Source: Akkermansiaceae bacterium UBA5688 (GTDB lineage: Bacteria; Verrucomicrobiota; Verrucomicrobiia; Verrucomicrobiales; Akkermansiaceae). From it: 8,349 nt of DNA. Positions within the stretch are counted from its first letter, which is position 1; each line of letters begins with the position of its first letter. Under the pieces are notes generated by a model. The model was not told the DNA's origin. It ran no database searches and worked only from the letters and a program-made list of their open reading frames with translations. A program made the position numbers and the translations under genes. Below, piece by piece: positions 5,175-8,349 of the stretch. The DNA is taken from assembly GCA_002420315.1 (NCBI GenBank), contig DIHU01000248.1, forward strand, positions 4,471 through 12,819, read 5' to 3'.

Positions 5175-8108
5175 GTGATTCCTTTTGGTCAACTAGCCTC
5201 GCGAATCTCAGGTCGTCTCGACACTGGAGAAACGCTGCGTCGGCTCTACGCCACCGATGCCTCGGAATATCAGGAGTTACCCGCCGGTGTGGTGTTCCCG
5301 GAGAGCGAGGAGGATCTGCGGGAAGTGATCCGTTTCGCCCGCCGCAATCGGCTTGGCTTAATTCCTCGTGCTGCCGGCACCTCACTTGCTGGTCAATGTG
5401 TTGGCGACGGTCTTGTGGTCGATATCTCGAAGCACTTCACCCGTATCCTCTCGGTGGATGAGAAGACCCGCCGCGTTCGTGTCCAACCGGGCGTGGTTCG
5501 CGATGAATTGAACCGATTCCTCGCGCCCCGCGAAATGCTCTTTGGCCCGGAAACCTCCACCGCCAATCGCGCCATGATGGGCGGGATGGTGGGCAATAAT
5601 TCGTGCGGCTCAAACTCGATTGTCTATGGTAGCACCCGAGATCACCTTGTCTCTCTTAAGGGCTTCCTGAGTGATGGAAGCGAGGTCAGGATTGAGGCGC
5701 TCAGCCAACAGGAGTTCTTGGCGAAATGTGATGGGCCCGAATGTCTGGAAACGCAGATTTACCAGGGAGTAAGAGCGATGCTAAGTGATCCGGAAAATCG
5801 GGGCACAATTACTGAAAATTTCCCTCTCGCCTCTATTTCCCGTCGCAACACTGGTTATGCCCTTGATCTTTTGATGGATACTGAAGTTTTTGATCCGGCA
5901 TCCGAGAAACCGTTCAATCTTTGCAAGCTCATTGCCGGTTCGGAAGGAACGCTGCTTTTTGCGACCGAGATTGAACTCGCGTGTTCACCTCTCCCTCCTT
6001 CACATGCCGCCCTCGTTTGTGGTCATTTTGAGAGTGTGAACGAATCGCTGCAGGCCAACCTGCTCGCTCTGCCTTACGCGCCAAGTGCTTGTGAGCTCAT
6101 TGACCGACACATACTCGATTGCACCAAGTCGAACCTTGCTCAGCAACGGAACCGGGATTTTGTGGTGGGTGATCCTGGCGCGATCCTGGTCGTTGAGATT
6201 CGCCGGGACAGCCGGGAAGAAACTGAGGCCGCAGTGCGGGAACTCGTCGCTAGTTGGCAGGACGCCGGGCAGGGATACTCCTATCCCGTGCTCTGGGGTG
6301 AAGAGGGTTATAAAGTCTGGGAACTTCGCAAGGCGGGCCAGGGGTTGATGAGCAATGTTGTTGGTGACACGAAGCCTCGCGAAAATGTTGAGGATACGGC
6401 GGTCGATGTGAAAGACCTTCCCTATTACATTGCCGAATTTGACGAGTTGCTCTCGACTAAATACAGCATTGATTGCGTCTACTATGCTCATGCGGGCTCA
6501 GGTGAACTCCACACCCGACCACTCTTTAATCTCAAGACGCCGGAGGGACAAAAATTGTTTCGTGATGTCGCTACCGACATCGCACATCTCGTGAAAAAAT
6601 ACCGAGGGTCCCTGAGCGGAGAACATGGTGACGGACGGCTGCGTGGCGAGTTTATCCCACTAATGGTAGGCGACCATTGTTACCAGCTGATGCGCGATGT
6701 GAAGGAGCTTTTCGATCCCGGAAATATCTTTAATCCGGGAAAGATCGTGGATACCCCGCCAATGGATACCTCGCTGCGTCACAGCGCGGGGCAGGGGACG
6801 CCGGATTACGAAACAGTCTTTGATTTTAGCGACACCATGGGTGTGCTGCGTGCTTCCGAGAAATGCAACGGATCGGGCGACTGCCGCAAAGGACCGCAGG
6901 CCGGCGGCACGATGTGCCCGAGCTACATGGCCACTCGTGAGGAAAAGCACACCACCCGTGCCCGCGCAAATATCCTGCGCCAAATTCTCACTGAGCCGGC
7001 TGATGCCGAGCACCCCTTCAATAGCGAGGAGATTAAGGAGGTCATGGATCTTTGTCTGTCATGTAAAGCCTGCAAGTCGGAGTGTCCGTCAAGCGTGGAT
7101 ATGACCAAACTCAAGGCCGAGTTCCAGCAGCACTATCATGAGGCGAATGGCGTGCCGTTGCGCTCACGGATGGTTGCGCATTTTGCCGAAAGTGCCCGCC
7201 TCGCCTCGTTTGCACCTCGGCTCTACAACGCATTTTTTCAGACTCCAATTCTGCGCCGTATCGCCAACCCACTTATCGGCTTCCACTCTGAGCGAAGCAT
7301 TCCGAGACTCAACCGCATCACGCTGCGCTCTTGGTTTTCCTTCCGCAATCCACTTGTCCCCACGCGTGGCAAGCGTCTCGGGCGAGTCCACCTCTTCTGC
7401 GACGAGTTCACTAATTACAATGACCTGGATGCCGGCATCGCAACTGTCGAGCTGCTGGAGCTTTTGGGCTACGAGGTTAACCTTCCAGACCACGTCGAAA
7501 GCGGACGTGCTTCGCTCTCCAAGGGTCTTGTCCGGCGAGCCCAGAGCTTCGCCAATGAAAATGTCCGTCGGCTATCCTCGATTGTCTCAGGAGAAGAACC
7601 GCTCATTGGCATCGAGCCGTCCGCTCTCCTCGGTTTCCGCGATGAATACCCTGCCTTGGTCGATCCCTCGCTTCGCGAAACTGCCCGCGAGCTCGCGTCG
7701 CATTGTCTGCTGCTCGACGAGTTCATCGCCCGCGAGGCCGATGCGGGCCGAATCGACAGTGCGTGTTTTACCGATGAGGCACGCACCATTCATGTTCATG
7801 GCCACTGCCACCAGAAAGCGCTCGCTTCAATCGATTCGACCTTGCAAATGCTTTCATTGCCCGGGAATTATTCGGTGAGCGAAATCCCTTCAGGGTGTTG
7901 TGGTATGGCTGGGTCTTTCGGGTACGAGAAAGAGCATTATGAAGTCTCAATGCAGGTGGGCTCGTTGGTTCTTTTTCCTCATCTGAAGGAACTTGATTCA
8001 TCGATTCTTGTCGCTGCTGCTGGAACCAGTTGCCGCCACCAGATTACCGATGGCGTTGATCGAGCCGCTTGGCATCCGGCCAAGATCCTACGTGACGCAT
8101 TCGCCTGA
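5175..8108 (+). CDS. FAD-linked oxidase / Fe-S / CCG-domain oxidoreductase (YdiJ, D-2-hydroxyacid dehydrogenase type)
   Basis: The product is 977 residues from GTG 5175, close to the length of E. coli YdiJ. The N-terminal FAD-binding (PCMH) domain has PRAAGTSLAGQ near 62-72 and NNSCGSNSIVYGSTRDH near 141-157. The FAD-oxidase C-terminal domain contains SGEHGDG at 481-487 and ends with FDPGNIFNPGKIV at 513-525. An Fe-S region follows with CNGSGDC (564-570) and MCPSY (Cys581), then a classic 4Fe-4S motif with Cys627, 630, 633 and 637. The C-terminal part is heterodisulfide-reductase-like: the first CCG repeat is degenerate (ESGRASLSKGL) and the second has HVHGHCHQK (873-881), SGCCG (Cys908-909) and GTSCRHQ (Cys953). 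Members oxidise D-2-hydroxyacids such as D-lactate or D-2-hydroxyglutarate and pass electrons through Fe-S centres to a carrier. The substrate here cannot be read from sequence. There is no signal peptide, so it should be cytoplasmic or on the inner membrane face, unlike its exported neighbours. Confidence 0.93.
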   Translation: MIPFGQLASRISGRLDTGETLRRLYATDASEYQELPAGVVFPESEEDLREVIRFARRNRLGLIPRAAGTSLAGQCVGDGLVVDISKHFTRILSVDEKTRRVRVQPGVVRDELNRFLAPREMLFGPETSTANRAMMGGMVGNNSCGSNSIVYGSTRDHLVSLKGFLSDGSEVRIEALSQQEFLAKCDGPECLETQIYQGVRAMLSDPENRGTITENFPLASISRRNTGYALDLLMDTEVFDPASEKPFNLCKLIAGSEGTLLFATEIELACSPLPPSHAALVCGHFESVNESLQANLLALPYAPSACELIDRHILDCTKSNLAQQRNRDFVVGDPGAILVVEIRRDSREETEAAVRELVASWQDAGQGYSYPVLWGEEGYKVWELRKAGQGLMSNVVGDTKPRENVEDTAVDVKDLPYYIAEFDELLSTKYSIDCVYYAHAGSGELHTRPLFNLKTPEGQKLFRDVATDIAHLVKKYRGSLSGEHGDGRLRGEFIPLMVGDHCYQLMRDVKELFDPGNIFNPGKIVDTPPMDTSLRHSAGQGTPDYETVFDFSDTMGVLRASEKCNGSGDCRKGPQAGGTMCPSYMATREEKHTTRARANILRQILTEPADAEHPFNSEEIKEVMDLCLSCKACKSECPSSVDMTKLKAEFQQHYHEANGVPLRSRMVAHFAESARLASFAPRLYNAFFQTPILRRIANPLIGFHSERSIPRLNRITLRSWFSFRNPLVPTRGKRLGRVHLFCDEFTNYNDLDAGIATVELLELLGYEVNLPDHVESGRASLSKGLVRRAQSFANENVRRLSSIVSGEEPLIGIEPSALLGFRDEYPALVDPSLRETARELASHCLLLDEFIAREADAGRIDSACFTDEARTIHVHGHCHQKALASIDSTLQMLSLPGNYSVSEIPSGCCGMAGSFGYEKEHYEVSMQVGSLVLFPHLKELDSSILVAAAGTSCRHQITDGVDRAAWHPAKILRDAFA

Positions 8109-8259
8109 TTTTATTAGCTTCTGAATTTTCTTGGAATCCACTCGCAGAATCTCTCGTGTCAGGATCGCTCAGAATTTCCCTCCAAAAGATTGAGGAAGAA
8201 TTGACCGAAACGGGCAGTAGTTACTAAGTTGAGAAAGCCGAATTAAACGAACAAGAATT
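8109..8259 (+). other. Intergenic gap, no clear element
   Basis: This 151-bp gap is the longest between recognised genes and is the natural place for the preceding transcript to end and a new one to begin. I see no strong GC-rich hairpin followed by a T-run and no convincing promoter. An in-frame stop at 8230-8232 limits how far upstream the next gene can start. Confidence 0.4.
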
Positions 8260-8349
8260 ATGTATAAGGAGGAACAAGATCACGAGCAGCCCGGTTTATC
8301 CCGACGGGGATTTCTGCATGGAATGGGTGGCGCCGGAGCCCTTTTGGGA
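8260..8349 (+). CDS. Tat-exported protein, N-terminus only (partial)
   Basis: Thirty residues are visible before the window ends. They contain a twin-arginine motif SRRGFL at residues 14-19, followed by the start of a Gly/Ala-rich hydrophobic stretch (HGMGGAGALLG). This is the typical n-region and h-region of a Tat signal peptide, so the mature protein is probably folded, perhaps with a cofactor, before export. In this group of bacteria such signals occur on DUF1501, DUF1552, Gfo/Idh-type oxidoreductases and molybdenum or Fe-S enzymes; 30 residues are not enough to choose. The ATG at 8260 is the first start after an in-frame stop at 8230-8232, but the upstream sequence is a poor ribosome site, while a perfect AAGGAGG (8266-8272) lies just inside the frame. 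Confidence 0.6.
   Translation, partial: MYKEEQDHEQPGLSRRGFLHGMGGAGALLG

Noticed and set aside
7138..7878. 246-codon open frame on the plus strand in another frame
   Set aside because: It sits within the CCG-domain part of the FAD enzyme, is rich in Ser, Arg and Pro as expected for an out-of-frame reading of GC-rich DNA, and has no family signal.
8201..8229. Promoter with TTGACC as a -35 box before the Tat-signal gene
   Set aside because: No acceptable -10 hexamer at 16-18 nt spacing (nearest is TACTAA), so support is too weak.

Overview
The window reads as a piece of a chromosome from the Planctomycetota-Verrucomicrobiota group. The main evidence is a DUF1552 protein end followed by a large di-heme DUF1587/1595/1592/1588/1585 protein, a pair characteristic of these phyla. 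Exported FGE-sulfatase-fold and leucine-rich-repeat proteins nearby fit the same group. The phylum is an inference from gene families; there is no rRNA or marker gene here to settle it.

Layout: everything recognised is on the + strand. (1) 1-225 is the C-terminal end of a DUF1552 protein. (2) 320-2866 is a secreted planctomycete-type cytochrome c with two CxxCH haem sites. (3) 2904-3866 is a secreted FGE-sulfatase/SUMF1-fold protein without the catalytic cysteines. (4) 3889-5169 is a secreted LRR protein with 13 perfect-length 23-residue repeats. (5) 5175-8108 is a large cytoplasmic-type FAD plus Fe-S oxidoreductase of the YdiJ / D-2-hydroxyacid dehydrogenase type. (6) From 8260 to the edge is the start of a protein with a twin-arginine signal. 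No RNA gene, CRISPR array, insertion sequence or convincing terminator was seen.

Genes 2 to 5 are separated by only 37, 22 and 5 nt, so they could be one transcript. Three successive products carry Sec-type signal peptides and the fourth is a soluble flavoprotein. DUF1552 and the cytochrome are known neighbours and probably act together outside the cytoplasmic membrane. The FGE-like and LRR proteins look like binding or scaffold proteins of the same compartment. Whether the FAD/Fe-S enzyme belongs to that unit functionally, or is an ordinary metabolic gene that happens to follow, cannot be told from this sequence. Its base composition is visibly more GC-rich than that of the cytochrome gene, which argues for a mosaic origin. 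No clearly new system is demonstrated; the gene combination is the most unusual aspect.
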